Shown here piece by piece: positions 1-7,879 of a DNA stretch of 32,970 nucleotides. Source of the DNA: Acidobacteriota bacterium. Its GTDB lineage: Bacteria > Acidobacteriota > Terriglobia > UBA7540. The translations under genes were made by a program, and so were the position numbers. The stretch lies in the NCBI GenBank assembly GCA_003225365.1, contig QHZN01000220.1, positions 1 to 32,970 on the forward strand. The letters are read 5' to 3'. Numbering within the stretch: the first letter of the stretch is position 1; each line of letters opens with the position of its first letter. The notes beneath the pieces were generated by a model. The model saw only the letters and a program-made list of their open reading frames with translations, did no database searches and was not told where the DNA came from.

Positions 1-136
1 CACTTTTTACGGTTTGAGCACGCGAACGTTCCACATCATCCTGACCACGGGCAAGAGGTATAACTTTGCGGGAACGTCGCTCAAGCAGGACGAGTCACAA
101 ATGCTGGTGAATGCGATTCGCGCTGCGCTCGAATAG
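1..136 (+). CDS. 3' end of an unidentified protein (partial)
   Basis: An open frame enters from the left edge and reads through to a TAG at 134-136, giving the last 44 residues of a protein. The tail alternates hydrophobic and polar residues and ends in a probable amphipathic helix (MLVNAIRAALE). No cysteine motif or membrane segment is visible. I do not recognise the family. It is followed by about 220 bases without a gene, and the next gene converges on it from the other strand. Confidence 0.5.
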   Translation, partial: TFYGLSTRTFHIILTTGKRYNFAGTSLKQDESQMLVNAIRAALE

Positions 137-355
137 GGCGGAGCGCCCCCCAAGAGGTGGGCCACTTCGAGCCCACACTTGCCTAAGGCGAAGAGAAGCA
201 ATCCATGCCGGGGATGGTTGTGCCGAGCCTCTGAATTCCTGCTCTCTCGCCCTGCCAATCTAAAATAACGGTCGATGCATCAGGGACGCGAGTGGTTTCA
301 CGGTCCGGTGACCCACATGTCCAAATTATGCGCAATTATTTATTGCGCTGCGTCG

Positions 356-2128
356 TTACTGTACGGTTGGCCCTCCGGTCTGGCGCACGAACCAAGTGCG
401 GGCGGCGCCGCTAGGCAAGTTGCTGTTGTGGTCGTCGGGATAAACGATGTACTCGTTCCCATCCAGATACACATCCGGCGTCCAATACTCGGCCATATTG
501 CGTGTTCCGGAGGCGCAGGCAAGACCATTACTGCAAATTGGGCCGATGTGATTGATGCCGCTGGCGGTGCTCTGAGTAAACAAGGGAATATTGGCGAAAG
601 CGTTTTGCGTCTGAGCCATGAATACCTGCCACTGAGCGTTGGTGTCCAGCACGTTGCTATCGCTCGAACCCAGCCAGGTGATGTTCACCTTTCCAAATGC
701 GCCCGCTGTGACCCAAGGCTGCATGGCGCTGCGAGTCTCAGAGCCATTGTTGACGCGGACCGGGGGCGTCCAGCTCGCGCCCAAGTCTTTGGAGCTGGTA
801 AGAAAGACGTGGTGGCTGTCAGAAAACACGACATGCAGGCCGCTGCCTTGGTCAATCGCCAGGGCGGCAAAAATATTGCCCAGAATAGGCGCGCCCACAG
901 GCTCCGCGTAGACCAGCTTGAGACCCCAGGTGGCGCCGCCATCCGTCGATCGGGCGATATACACCTGACTCGTGGTGTTATCGAAAAACACCGTATATAC
1001 ATAGCCGTTGTTTGGGTCCACCGCGATGTTGCCTTGGTCGCCCGGTTGCACGCCAAACACCTGCGTGGTGACCTCTACCGGCGGCCCGAAGGTGATTCCT
1101 CCATCGGTTGATTTGACCACGAAAATGCTATCGGTTCCCACCAGCAGCACGCCGAGCTGCTTGTAGGTGAGGTAGACGATGTTGTTGCCGTAATTTGCAA
1201 TCCACTGCCGGTCGTCCGCGGGGATGTTGCTGGCAACCGGGTTACATAACCAGGTGCTGCCGCCGCTGGTGGAAATGCATTGAGTCGTGGATCCCAGCCA
1301 AAGCGAATTCATCCACACCGTGCCATTCGGAGCGACGGCGAGATCTTCATCTCCACCGCCAACGCCGGCGCCGGTGGCGCCAGCCATTGCCGCGGCCTGA
1401 GCGCCATCGGGCTCGCCGAGATAAGTGAAGGTTTTGCCGGTATCCATGGACTTCCACATGTCCACGCCCCCAGGGACCCCCTCGATTCCGGCAACATAAA
1501 GATTGCCGAGCGGATCGTGCGCGATGCGCGGCTCAACATCCTGATCGAAGGTGACGATGAGAACGCCATCCGAATTTTCAATGTCGGTAGGACGGTTCAA
1601 CTCAAAGGGCGTGCTGAAGGTGAAGCTTCCGGGCTTGTAGCGCGCGCGTGCGCTGGGAATGGATGGAAAGGGAAGAATTCCTGCCATGCCGGAGTAGGTG
1701 GAGTTCACCGCCGGCGAGGCCACGATCCACACGGTGTAATTACCCGCAGGAAGCTGGCCGGCGTCAATGTTCTCAAAATTTGCGAACGATTGCGCGGAGG
1801 AGGCAACCAGATTTCCGCTGGAATCGTAGACGAAGAGATCGAATTCGTTGAGGCTAGAAGGCCAGTTGATTCCGATCTGGACTTCATCATTCGGAAAGCT
1901 CGCATAAAAATTGGACGGAATCTGGACGCTGAGGTTAAACTTGTCGCACGTGAGCGAAGTGCAAAGAGAGGTGTTCAGCGGACTGTTGTCTGGAGTGACG
2001 CCGGTGTAAGGGCCCCCCGACCATGTCACGGTTTGGTTGGCGGAAGAGAGCGTGCCTGCGGAGGGTGTGGCAGCGAAGACCAGACGTCCACTCATGAGTA
2101 GCGTGATTACCAGAGTCAGCTTTTTCAT
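356..2128 (-). CDS. Secreted BNR-repeat (sialidase-fold) protein
   Basis: 590 residues, probably an exported beta-propeller protein. The start at 2128 is preferred over one nine codons upstream because it begins a classic signal peptide (MKKLTLVITLL..., predicted cleavage after VFA) and has AGGAG about 10 bases upstream. Residues ~60-140 resemble a bacterial pre-peptidase C-terminal beta domain (FDLFVYDSSGNLV, LPAGNYTVWI). The rest carries BNR/Asp-box-like motifs: KSMDTGKTF, STSGGSTW, KSTDGGITF, RSTDGGATW and SSKDLGASW. Such propellers occur in sialidases and in non-catalytic carbohydrate-binding or photosynthesis-assembly-type proteins. No sialidase catalytic triad can be assigned by eye, so enzymatic activity is open. 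It stands alone and converges with the gene ending at 136. Confidence 0.75.
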   Translation of the reverse strand: MKKLTLVITLLMSGRLVFAATPSAGTLSSANQTVTWSGGPYTGVTPDNSPLNTSLCTSLTCDKFNLSVQIPSNFYASFPNDEVQIGINWPSSLNEFDLFVYDSSGNLVASSAQSFANFENIDAGQLPAGNYTVWIVASPAVNSTYSGMAGILPFPSIPSARARYKPGSFTFSTPFELNRPTDIENSDGVLIVTFDQDVEPRIAHDPLGNLYVAGIEGVPGGVDMWKSMDTGKTFTYLGEPDGAQAAAMAGATGAGVGGGDEDLAVAPNGTVWMNSLWLGSTTQCISTSGGSTWLCNPVASNIPADDRQWIANYGNNIVYLTYKQLGVLLVGTDSIFVVKSTDGGITFGPPVEVTTQVFGVQPGDQGNIAVDPNNGYVYTVFFDNTTSQVYIARSTDGGATWGLKLVYAEPVGAPILGNIFAALAIDQGSGLHVVFSDSHHVFLTSSKDLGASWTPPVRVNNGSETRSAMQPWVTAGAFGKVNITWLGSSDSNVLDTNAQWQVFMAQTQNAFANIPLFTQSTASGINHIGPICSNGLACASGTRNMAEYWTPDVYLDGNEYIVYPDDHNSNLPSGAARTWFVRQTGGPTVQ

Positions 2129-2435
2129 GTTTTGTCGGCTCCTATTCGTGTCCAATCCTAATCTTCTGCCTCATAGTCGTCCTACTACTACAGAGCTAAG
2201 CGCCCTGTCAAGGATTTCTTTAGCGGGCTAATTTATTGAATTTCTTGCCCGATGCTGGCATTTTCCCGTCCCCCGCCGCTATCCCCCAGGCGCTCATCCC
2301 CTTACGACGTTGTTTGTCGGGCGAGGCACGATTGACATTGCGGATCCACTACTGGGGCCGCCCCCATGCAATCGTCCGCCCGCGGACGCAGCGACGAAGG
2401 ATTCGAGGTGTTGTATTACGCCAGCAAAGGTGTGC

Positions 2436-2441
2436 TACAAT
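2436..2441 (+). promoter_or_regulatory. Extended -10 element, near-leaderless start of the vapB-like gene
   Basis: TGC-TACAAT is an extended -10 element ending only 7 bases before the ATG at 2449. Transcription would therefore begin at or within a base or two of the start codon. There is no Shine-Dalgarno sequence between. A weak -35 (TTGTAT, 2411-2416) lies 19 bases upstream. The 2156-2435 gap to its left holds no recognisable gene. Confidence 0.4.
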
Positions 2442-2448
2442 CCTGAGC

Positions 2449-2679
2449 ATGAAGGCGAATGTGCAGGCGCGATTGGACCGCCGATCCCAAGTCGCTTTGG
2501 AACGCCTGGTGCGCTGTCTGGGTTGGAGCCCTTCCCGCGTGGTGCGCGAGGGAGTACGTTTGCTCGCCGCATGTTACGGTAGCCACTCTCGGAAACGAGT
2601 GATCGGCCAGGGGCGCTTTGCTTCGGGTCTTCCCGACCTCGGCTCGAACAAGAAGCACTTGCGCGGATTTGGCCGGTGA
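2449..2679 (+). CDS. Ribbon-helix-helix antitoxin, VapB-like
   Basis: 76 residues. The N-terminal ~35 residues read as a ribbon-helix-helix DNA-binding unit: a short beta strand (NVQARLD) followed by two helices (RSQVALERLVRCLG and SPSRVVREGVRLLA). This is the usual fold for antitoxins that neutralise PIN toxins and repress their own operon. The remaining basic tail (SRKRVIGQG... KKHLRGFGR) would be the toxin-binding part. The stop overlaps the next gene's GTG by four bases (GTGA), so the pair is translationally coupled. The ATG at 2449 is chosen because a -10 element lies just upstream and longer frames have no homologous look. Family call is good; partner specificity is inferred from position. 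Confidence 0.7.
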   Translation: MKANVQARLDRRSQVALERLVRCLGWSPSRVVREGVRLLAACYGSHSRKRVIGQGRFASGLPDLGSNKKHLRGFGR

Positions 2680-3092
2680 GGCCCACGCTCCTGGATACGG
2701 GGGTGATCGTGGCGCTTCTGGACCGAAGTGAGATGCGTCACAGCCGGTGCGTAAAGGTCATTAAGGGTTTGGAAAGGCCGCTGGTCACCTGCGAGGCGGT
2801 GATCGCCGAGAGCTGTTATCTGCTGCGGGGGATGCCCGGAGCAGCGGAGGCCGTCCTGGAGAACGTCGAGCGCGGAGTCCTTCAGATTCCGTTTCAGCTT
2901 TCCCGGTCCGCAGCCCCGGTTCGAGCTATCCTGGGCAAGTATCGCGATCGGCCTGCGGACTTTGCCGATGCGTGCCTGATTTACCTAGCCGACGAGTTGA
3001 ACACCGGCGATATTCTCACACTGGACCCCGACTTTGAATTCTTTCGCTGGCGCAGGAACCGCCCTTTTCACTTGCTGGTGCCCCTCGACTGA
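2676..3092 (+). CDS. PIN-domain ribonuclease toxin, VapC-like
   Basis: 138 residues, the normal size of VapC toxins, which are Mg2+-dependent endoribonucleases usually aimed at tRNA or rRNA. All expected acidic residues are visible: D7 (LLDTG), E45 (VIAES), D95/D98 (DFADA) and D117/D119 (LTLDPDF). The gene starts with GTG overlapping the antitoxin stop by four bases. It is intact, so the module may be functional. It is followed by a hairpin-containing gap shared with the convergent amidohydrolase gene. Confidence 0.8.
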   Translation: MRPTLLDTGVIVALLDRSEMRHSRCVKVIKGLERPLVTCEAVIAESCYLLRGMPGAAEAVLENVERGVLQIPFQLSRSAAPVRAILGKYRDRPADFADACLIYLADELNTGDILTLDPDFEFFRWRRNRPFHLLVPLD

Positions 3093-3147
3093 AAAGGTGT
3101 TTGGGCTGAGCTGGCCGTCCAAATTCTCAAGGAGCGCCTCAGGCGTC

Positions 3148-3169
3148 GCGCCCCGATTTATCGGGCGCC
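3148..3169. terminator. Hairpin between convergent genes
   Basis: CCCGAT-TT-ATCGGG (3152-3165), with GCGC on each side in slightly offset register, makes a strong stem-loop between vapC (ends 3092) and the amidohydrolase (ends 3269). There is no long T-run, so it is a candidate bidirectional terminator only. A second GC-rich dyad (GCCGCC...GGCGG) lies near 3200. I see no gene in 3093-3268. Confidence 0.35.
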
Positions 3170-3268
3170 TCTTTGGCTGCGGTTCCTGAGCGAACCAGGC
3201 CGCCGCAGGCGGGCCGGCACATGAAGCCACCGCATCCTGACAGGGTGGCGCGCGGCCAGGCGCCAGCC

Positions 3269-4159
3269 TCAGCGCTTCTCATTCAATATCCGCCAAAGCG
3301 TTCCCGAGAAGATGTTGGCCTGCGCCGCGGGTGGGACAGCGCAGGCGTCGAGCATTTTGTGGTAGCGCTCGAGCTCGCGGTCGAACTCGTCCAGTTCGCC
3401 ATTAAAAACGTCCGAGCCGAACACCAGTCTCTCAAATGCGCTCGTGCCGCTTGGCGGCGTGTGAGGGCTCACCACGCCGGACCACCAGAAGATAGACTTC
3501 CAAAAAGTCAGGTCGTCCTGCTTCTTGATCAGCGAGGAGCCGGAGAGGTCGAAGTAGAGGTTCGGGTTCCAGCGCGTGATTTCCGCCGCCCAGGCGTAGT
3601 CGGGGTTGCCGAGGTGCGCGCCGATGACGGTGAGCTTCGGAAAGCGGCGCGCGATGCCGTCGAGCGTCGTCGGACGCATGCGGTCCACGCTGATGTCGGA
3701 AGGCGCTTCCGGGTGCTCGCGGTTGACGATGCCGGTGTGGAACAGCGCGATCATGCCGTATTTCTCAGCGCGCTCGTAGATGGGCCAGTAGGTTCGGTCG
3801 TCGTAATTCTTTAGCGGCGAAGTCATTTCGCCGATCCCCCGGAAGCCCGCCTCGTGGAAACGGTCAATTTCCTCGAGGACGTCCGGGTCGTCGAGCTTGA
3901 TGTCGCCGAAGCCGAGGAGGCGGTCGGGGTGCTTCGACATGGCGGCGCGAACGGTCTCGAGGTCTTTTGGCGGCGTCAGGATAAACGCCAGGCCGTCCAC
4001 GCGCTCGAGTTTTACGAGGACCTTATCGAGGTACGCCGGGTCTCCGTCGTAAAAGTGATGGTGTGCGTCAATAAGTTTCGGCGGGCGGGTTTGACCGCGC
4101 GCCGCGACGGCAAGCAGTGCCCAGGCAACAAAGAAAGTTAGCGTTCGAAGGTTCTTCAT
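3269..4159 (-). CDS. Secreted amidohydrolase-family (TIM-barrel) hydrolase
   Basis: 296 residues with an N-terminal signal peptide (MKNLRTLTFFVAWALL..., cleavage near ARG-QT). Metal-site residues of the amidohydrolase_2 type are in order: IDAHHH at ~30, LFHTG at ~140, IGAHLG at ~180, and GSD at ~250 for the catalytic Asp. Related enzymes hydrolyse or decarboxylate small cyclic or aromatic substrates; the substrate here cannot be told. Export is unusual for this family but common in soil Acidobacteriota. AGAGG lies 6 bases before the ATG. It is divergent from the permease gene at 4310. Confidence 0.75.
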   Translation of the reverse strand: MKNLRTLTFFVAWALLAVAARGQTRPPKLIDAHHHFYDGDPAYLDKVLVKLERVDGLAFILTPPKDLETVRAAMSKHPDRLLGFGDIKLDDPDVLEEIDRFHEAGFRGIGEMTSPLKNYDDRTYWPIYERAEKYGMIALFHTGIVNREHPEAPSDISVDRMRPTTLDGIARRFPKLTVIGAHLGNPDYAWAAEITRWNPNLYFDLSGSSLIKKQDDLTFWKSIFWWSGVVSPHTPPSGTSAFERLVFGSDVFNGELDEFDRELERYHKMLDACAVPPAAQANIFSGTLWRILNEKR

Positions 4160-4232
4160 AATCGCCTCTGTTTCGCAAATTCTGCCCGCCCATCATGCCA
4201 CAATTTGCCCGGGGAGTCCTCATGTAGCTTGC

Positions 4233-4262
4233 TTGATCGGTTGGAAAGGCACTATATATAAT
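4233..4262 (+). promoter_or_regulatory. Sigma-70-like promoter of the permease gene
   Basis: TTGATC (4233-4238), an 18-base spacer, and a perfect TATAAT (4257-4262). The predicted start is near 4269, giving a leader of about 40 bases before the ATG at 4310. GGAGGA at 4298-4303 is a well-placed ribosome binding site. Confidence 0.6.
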
Positions 4263-4276
4263 AGCGGAAGCCGGGT

Positions 4277-4297
4277 GGCAGGAATTAATTCCCTGCC
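4277..4297. promoter_or_regulatory. Operator-like palindrome just downstream of the promoter
   Basis: GGCA-GGAATTAATTCC-(C)-TGCC is a near-perfect 20-base palindrome with one bulged C. It lies between the predicted transcription start and the ribosome binding site of the permease gene. That is a typical place for a repressor operator, and its spacing would also allow an RNA hairpin. No regulator gene is next to it. Confidence 0.4.
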
Positions 4298-4309
4298 GGA
4301 GGAAGCGTT

Positions 4310-5410
4310 ATGGGTGCCCTGTCGGTTCCGATCCCTTCACGGCGTCTCGGGTGTTTTTACCGGCCGCTGATAATGGCGGGCTGGGCGGCAGTGCTGCTCA
4401 GTGTCTTCTGGTTCGCCTCGCGTTATCCGCAACTGATGAGCAAAAGTCACCAACTCGGGCAGACGATGCCGAGCATGACTTACAGCCATGAGCTCGTTCA
4501 CGCGGCTGCAAACGCACCTCTCTTGGAGAAGACTCTGTTCGCCGCCATCAACTGGCTCGACGCCATGAAGATCGGCATGGCGTTCGGCATATTGCTCGGA
4601 GCGCTGCTGCACACGATGCTGAAATATTACCCATTGAAAATCGGCAAGAATCTCTACCTGAATTCCGTGAAGGGCGCGCTGGTGGGTGCTCCCATGGGCG
4701 TGTGCGCGAACTGTGCCGTCCCTGCGGCTTGTGGTGTGACGCGCGGGCACGGGCGGGTCGAAGTGGCACTCGGGTTCCTTTTCAGTTCACCCAATTTTAA
4801 CCCCGTGGTGGTAATGATGACGTTTACGGCCTTCCCGCTGGTCATGAGCGTGTCAAAATATGCGGTCATGCTGCTGGTAATCGTTCTTCTCGTTCCGGGC
4901 CTGATCGCTTGGCTCGAGCGGCGTGAGCCGATCAAGCCCTTCGCAAGCCGGGACGATACCGCGTCCTGTGACCTCACTCTCCCTGCGGAAGATTGCACGG
5001 AAAATTTCTGGTCCGTCCTCAAGGGTTTGTCTGCGGACTACGGCAAGCACGTCTGGATGCTGGTGAAGCCGACCATCACGCTCATGGTTGTAGCGAGCGT
5101 CCTGTCGGCGGCGATTCTGACCCTCCTTCCCTGGCCAACCCTGCTTGCCCAGGTCACCCCCGCCCGCGCCGCTCTGGTAAGTTTGGTCTCCGTGTTCATG
5201 CCCGTTCCCATCGCTTTGGATGTGATGTTCGCGGCACAACTCCAGGCGCAGGGGGTTGCTCCCGGGTACGTCATGCTCTTCGCCATGACCCTGGGAACGT
5301 ACAGCATTATCCCCACCATCTACCTGTGGCGGGAAGTCTCGAAAAGGCTGGCGGCGATCCTGTTCGTGTTCTTCTTCGCAGTCGGATGGATAAGCGCGCT
5401 GCTTTTCTAG
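4310..5410 (+). CDS. ArsP/DUF318-type membrane permease
   Basis: 366 residues with eight or so hydrophobic segments in two halves separated by a polar loop (~205-245). The pattern resembles the PF03773 permeases (ArsP and relatives), which export methylated or aromatic arsenicals and possibly other compounds. Residues ~130-165 contain the conserved glycine/cysteine loop GVCANCAVPAACG (C132, C135, C141), followed by FLFSSPNFNP. The cysteine cluster sits where ArsP uses cysteines to bind trivalent arsenic, but the spacing is not one I can match to a characterised protein. It has its own promoter and operator-like palindrome and is followed by 207 bases of regulatory-looking sequence. The permease family is fairly sure; the substrate is unknown. 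Confidence 0.7.
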   Translation: MGALSVPIPSRRLGCFYRPLIMAGWAAVLLSVFWFASRYPQLMSKSHQLGQTMPSMTYSHELVHAAANAPLLEKTLFAAINWLDAMKIGMAFGILLGALLHTMLKYYPLKIGKNLYLNSVKGALVGAPMGVCANCAVPAACGVTRGHGRVEVALGFLFSSPNFNPVVVMMTFTAFPLVMSVSKYAVMLLVIVLLVPGLIAWLERREPIKPFASRDDTASCDLTLPAEDCTENFWSVLKGLSADYGKHVWMLVKPTITLMVVASVLSAAILTLLPWPTLLAQVTPARAALVSLVSVFMPVPIALDVMFAAQLQAQGVAPGYVMLFAMTLGTYSIIPTIYLWREVSKRLAAILFVFFFAVGWISALLF

Positions 5411-5541
5411 ACAGGGGAACCACGCCAGACAGCGCACGGCCGACCCTCACGAGTCTCCCACCCTCTCGCTAACCTCGTTAATAGGCGCGCCCGCTCACAG
5501 GCCTTCACCACACAATATATGTGCCAATGCTTACATTTCCA

Positions 5542-5557
5542 TGTGACGGCGGTCACT
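5542..5557. promoter_or_regulatory. CRP/FNR-family-like binding site
   Basis: TGTGA-CGGCGG-TCACT matches the TGTGA-N6-TCACA consensus of the CRP superfamily at 9 of 10 fixed positions and contains the perfect dyad GTGAC/GTCAC. It is centred about 40 bases upstream of the start predicted from TATAAG at 5577-5582, close to the classic -41.5 of class II activation. It could place the cytochrome/porin cluster under a redox-, gas- or cAMP-type regulator. Confidence 0.45.
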
Positions 5558-5573
5558 GCGCGTTATGGGCGTG

Positions 5574-5593
5574 TCGTATAAGCTGCTATACGA
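5574..5593. promoter_or_regulatory. -10 element inside a 20-base inverted repeat
   Basis: TCGTATA-agctgc-TATACGA is a perfect 7-base inverted repeat that overlaps the candidate -10 box TATAAG (5577-5582). A protein bound here would occlude the promoter, so it is a candidate operator. No clear -35 is present, as expected of an activator-dependent promoter. Confidence 0.4.
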
Positions 5594-5617
5594 ACGCTTG
5601 TGCCGATCTAACTTGGT

Positions 5618-6709
5618 GTGCCTATGTGCCATGCCACAAAGCGGGACCGGAACACGGGATGCAGTTGGCCGATTGGGACAGAGCAGGCCAGGAATAGCCC
5701 GCCTGCCGCCGGTGAGCTTTCCACCGAGGAGGGCGAGCGGCTGATTGACCAAGTGGCAGCCATCGGAGTGCCGGTGTTCGTGCTGACCGGCGGCGACCCA
5801 CTGAAGCGTCCGGACATTTTTTACCTGGTCCAATACGCCACGGAGCGGGGTGTGCGGACCTCGATGACGCCGAGCGCCACGCCCTTGCTGACGCGCGAGG
5901 CCATTGCGGAACTAGAGTACCGAGGCCTGGCTCGCATGGCCTTGAGTCTTGACGGCTCGACGGCTGAAATCCACGACGAATTCCGCAGGGCTGCCGGCTC
6001 CTTCAATCGAACGGTCGAGGCTGCCCACTGGGCAGCCGGATTGAAACTCCCTCTACAGATTAATACGACCATCACGCGGCAAAATCTCGACGACTTCAAC
6101 GCCATCGCCAAGTTTGTCGAAAGTCTTGGCATCGTCCTGTGGAGCGTGTTCTTCCTGGTGCCCACGGGCCGGGGCCGCATGTCCGACTTGATCACGGCGG
6201 AAGAATTCGAGCAGGTTTTCGCCAAACTCTACCAGCTCGAAAAGATCGTGCCGTTCGACATCAAGACCACCGAGGCGCCACACTATCGCCGCTACGCCCT
6301 CCAGCAGCGCGTCGCCGAGCGGCGGAACGGGACGCGGCCGGTGATCGAGCAGGCCGCGGGGCCGTGGAACGGCCGCGGCGCGCGGGCTTTCGACGCCATC
6401 GGCCGCGGACCGCGAGGCATCAACGACGCCAAGGGTTTTGTTTTCATCTCGCACCTCGGCGAGGTCATGCCAAGCGGCTTCCTGCCCATCTCAGGCGGAA
6501 ACATCCGGCGTGAGAAGTTGCTGGACATTTACCAGAGTTCGCCGATTTTCGTTCATCTGCGCGACACTTTGCACTTGACTGGAAAATGCGGTGTTTGCGA
6601 ATATCGCGATGTTTGTGGTGGCTCGCGGGCGCGGGCTTACGCCGTTACGGGCGACGCGCTTGCCGAGGAGCCTTGCTGTCTTTACCAACCTGCGCGAGCA
6701 ATTCAATAA
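5618..6709 (+). pseudogene. Radical SAM/SPASM protein with decayed Fe-S N-terminus (AhbC/AhbD/NirJ-like)
   Basis: 363 codons from a GTG with no ribosome binding site. From about residue 35 (GELSTEEG) onward the protein is a clear radical SAM TIM barrel: FVLTGGDPLKRPD, MTPSATPLLT and ALSLDGS. A SPASM-type C-terminal Fe-S region follows (CGVCEYRDVCGGSRARAY...EEPCC) that strongly recalls heme-pathway enzymes AhbC, AhbD and NirJ. The CX3CX2C motif that binds the catalytic 4Fe-4S cluster should precede GELSTEEG but is absent. Around 5651-5690 a remnant may be readable by switching frames (NTGCS, then QLADWDRA, then ARNSP). Either the gene is inactivated at its 5' end, or the assembly is wrong there. 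If functional in relatives, a heme-modifying role next to multiheme cytochromes would fit. Next gene starts 41 bases later. Confidence 0.65.
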
Positions 6710-6750
6710 CCAGCGCGGTGAACGATTTCGACGGAAAGGATGACGGCCCT

Positions 6751-7869
6751 ATGCTCCGTACTCCGATTCGAAGATTACCCTTACTCGCATCTCGGGTTCT
6801 TATCTCTCGCCACCCGCGTCGGACGGCGGGTGGGGTCATCCTTGTGGCAATGGGGATGTTCGGTTGGGCTGCCAGGCCTGCTTCGGCGCAGAAGATTCCG
6901 GTAGCGACGGCTGGCCCTTCACTGGCGTGGAAGCTGGCACCACAGCCCGCTTCGGAGAGCTACGTAGGCGCGGAGCGTTGCCGGTCGTGCCACAAAGCCG
7001 AAGTGACGGAGTTCGGCAAAACCGCCCACGCCGAGATCAAGGACGAAAAAGCGCACAAGGCGATGGATTGCGAAACCTGCCATGGCCCGGGCAAGGCGCA
7101 CTCGGACGCGGTGGAAGCGGCTCACGGCGACGACGCCCAGATTGCCGCCGCCCTGAAGCAGTACCCCATCTTTGCTTTCCGCGGCGCGCCCAAGGAAAAC
7201 GCCGAGCGGTGCATGAGCTGCCACATCTCTAGCAAGGAGCAAGAACACTTCGGCGCTTCCACGCACGCCTCGATTGGAGTTTCCTGCAACGACTGCCACG
7301 TAACGCACTTAGTGGACGAGGTCAAGGACCTGAGTAAGGGCGGCCTTACTTATCCTCAAGCCTACTTCTTCACACTGCCGAAGCTCGAGGAGGAGACACA
7401 ATGGCTGCGCGGTAGCTTGCTGAAGCGGCCCCAGCCCGAGCTTTGTTTCACCTGCCACCCGACGGTCCAAGCCGCGTTCGCGCTGCCCATGCACCACCGC
7501 GTTCCCGAAGGGTTTATGAAATGCACGGACTGCCATACTCCCCACGGGACGATGAACGCCTTCCAGCTTCGAAAGGCCAACTGGGAGGCATGCGTCACCT
7601 GCCATGTCGAGAAACGCGGGCCGTACGTCTTCGAGCATTCCGCCGCGCGGGTGACAGGCTGCATCGCCTGCCACACGCCGCACGGCAGCGTTAACAATTT
7701 CATGCTGGCCCGGCGCCAGGGCCGCTTGCTGTGTCTCCAGTGCCACACCGGATTCCACGGTCAGGCTGGCGTGCCTCACGGGCGGCTGGGGTTCCAGACT
7801 TCGGGTGAGTGCACGCGCTGCCATGTGACCGTCCATGGCTCGAACTTCGACGAGTTTCTTTTGCGATAG
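6751..7869 (+). CDS. Periplasmic decaheme cytochrome c, MtrA/DmsE type
   Basis: 372 residues containing exactly ten CXXCH motifs: CRSCH, CETCH, CMSCH, CNDCH, CFTCH, CTDCH, CVTCH, CIACH, CLQCH and CTRCH. Length and heme number match MtrA/DmsE/MtoA/PioA-type cytochromes, which thread through an outer-membrane barrel and carry electrons across the outer membrane. The N-terminus is long and arginine-rich, followed by a hydrophobic segment and a signal-peptidase site near ARPASAQ. The ATG at 6751 has GAAAGGA about 10 bases upstream. The barrel gene begins 10 bases after its stop, as in mtrAB, mtoAB and pioAB. The direction of electron flow cannot be read from sequence. Confidence 0.9.
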   Translation: MLRTPIRRLPLLASRVLISRHPRRTAGGVILVAMGMFGWAARPASAQKIPVATAGPSLAWKLAPQPASESYVGAERCRSCHKAEVTEFGKTAHAEIKDEKAHKAMDCETCHGPGKAHSDAVEAAHGDDAQIAAALKQYPIFAFRGAPKENAERCMSCHISSKEQEHFGASTHASIGVSCNDCHVTHLVDEVKDLSKGGLTYPQAYFFTLPKLEEETQWLRGSLLKRPQPELCFTCHPTVQAAFALPMHHRVPEGFMKCTDCHTPHGTMNAFQLRKANWEACVTCHVEKRGPYVFEHSAARVTGCIACHTPHGSVNNFMLARRQGRLLCLQCHTGFHGQAGVPHGRLGFQTSGECTRCHVTVHGSNFDEFLLR

Positions 7870-7879
7870 GAGGCGTCCA

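Noticed and set aside
275..1111. 278-codon plus-strand frame opposite the BNR-repeat gene
   Set aside because: The minus strand has the signal peptide, ribosome binding site and BNR motifs; this frame shows no recognisable fold.
5521..5697. Cysteine-rich open frame (CDGGHC...CRISC...NAC...) upstream of the radical SAM gene
   Set aside because: The cysteine spacing fits neither CX3CX2C nor a known small metal-binding family, and there is no ribosome binding site. It overlaps the promoter region and is probably chance.
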